Assembly: GCF_029227915.1 (NCBI RefSeq)
Contig: NC_079885.1
Span: forward strand, 29,019,001-29,083,000
Source: Hydractinia symbiolongicarpus
Taxonomy: Eukaryota; Cnidaria; Hydrozoa; Anthoathecata; Hydractiniidae
Length of the DNA stretch: 64,000 nt
Reading direction: 5' to 3'
Shown: positions 63,851 through 64,000 of the stretch, in pieces
Layout: every line of letters starts with the position of its first letter
Position numbering within the stretch: the stretch's first letter is position 1
Translations under genes and position numbers: made by a program
Notes under the pieces: model-generated
The model's input: only the letters and a program-made list of their open reading frames with translations
The model's database searches: none
What the model was told of the DNA's origin: nothing

Positions 63851-64000
63851 TTAAATTTTACTCTTTGTTGTATATATAAAAATTTAAAAATATTTTTTCT
63901 CATTCAATTAATATTATTTAATATTAATTCTATTTGCACTTTAAATTCAGTCAGTCTTGATTAGCACTACTTTTTAGAGCTATGCATATAATTTTTCTTT
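63851..64000 (+). other. Probable 3' untranslated region of the LINE (incomplete)
   Basis: An AT-rich, non-coding 150 bp after the ORF2 stop. I see no AATAAA signal, no poly(A) tail, no simple 3' tandem repeat of the kind that ends many CR1 elements, and no return to satellite sequence. The element therefore probably runs past the window edge. Confidence 0.5.

Larger units (their letters stand above)
60275..64000 (+). mobile_element. 5'-truncated, decayed CR1-like non-LTR retrotransposon (LINE)
   Basis: Order of domains: SGNH/GDSL esterase (ORF1 end), APE-type endonuclease, linker, reverse transcriptase, and a C-terminal segment ending in a Cys-rich KCFCEVC. An esterase domain in ORF1 together with an APE endonuclease and reverse transcriptase in ORF2 is the known layout of CR1-group LINEs. 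The 5' side ends abruptly against satellite at 60274/60275, inside ORF1, as expected for incomplete target-primed reverse transcription. The 3' end is not identifiable before the window ends, and no target-site duplication can be tested. Multiple frameshifts and a stop codon show it cannot make intact protein as written. Base composition is AT-rich, similar to the array but without its CpG tracts. Confidence 0.88.

Noticed and set aside
60275-64000. Retrovirus or LTR element
   Set aside because: No LTRs, protease, RNase H or integrase motifs; the APE endonuclease before the RT and the CR1-like C terminus identify a non-LTR element.

Overview
The window is eukaryotic repeat DNA, not a gene-bearing region. 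About 94% of it (1-60274) is one uninterrupted head-to-tail satellite array with an AT-rich monomer of about 372 bp. The last 3.7 kb (60275-64000) is a decayed non-LTR retrotransposon (LINE) that abuts the array. I see no host gene, no tRNA or rRNA gene, no CRISPR and nothing bacterial. A long satellite array next to a CR1-like LINE with an SGNH/GDSL esterase domain in ORF1 and an APE endonuclease plus reverse transcriptase in ORF2 points to an invertebrate metazoan. The wording of the esterase and reverse transcriptase motifs reminds me most of elements in cnidarians such as Hydra, but that is recollection, not a search result.

Register used throughout: a monomer starts at the first A of the AAATA that follows a CpG-rich tract (usually GCGCG, then about 6 nt ending in AAG). 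By hand I find starts at 12, 385, 759, 1132, 1504 and so on to 60256. That is 162 complete monomers (mean 371.9 bp) plus a partial one at each end. All are on the same strand. They fall into recurrent sequence types, lettered here by their first ~150 bp. A: GAAACATTT with CAACAGTTGCGTCACATGTTCG. A': like A at the start but with GCATCAATCCGCTTGAG. B: GAGACAGTTTT with ATCAATCCGCTTGAG; B' is TAGACAGTTTT, and B'' has ACAGTTCAATG. C: GAGGCAG with a TTCTGGTAATACTAGG second half. D: CATTCCATTG with GCTTAACTTAC. E: AAATTGG or AAATAGG with a CTGGCGGTATAAATCC segment. F: GAGAGACAG with CAAATACAACATT.

Layout of types. 1-6725 is mixed A/B/C/D/E. 6726-8215 is an A-D dimer twice. 8216-12319 is mixed, with the first F monomers. 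About 12140-14377 is a trimer twice. 14185-17159 is an eight-monomer unit. 17160-19763 is a related seven-monomer unit. 19764-24967 is a 2602-bp seven-monomer unit twice. 24968-26817 is transitional. 26818-31283 is a six-monomer unit twice. 31284-35754 is A/B/D mixed with an A-B dimer. 35755-42031 carries D-D-F blocks. 42032-46128 holds a D-A-B trimer twice and then B-C-A-D-A. 46129-56542 is a fourteen-monomer (5.2 kb) unit twice. 56543-60274 is the more irregular distal end. This nesting is what repeated unequal exchange produces.

The LINE reads toward higher coordinates. It lacks its 5' part, starts inside ORF1, and carries one in-frame stop and at least five frameshifts in ORF2, so it cannot encode an intact protein as written. 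I did not find a convincing new biological system. The most interesting material is the satellite itself: its nested higher-order structure, a palindromic core near which monomer types switch, and a possible tRNA-like segment in each monomer.
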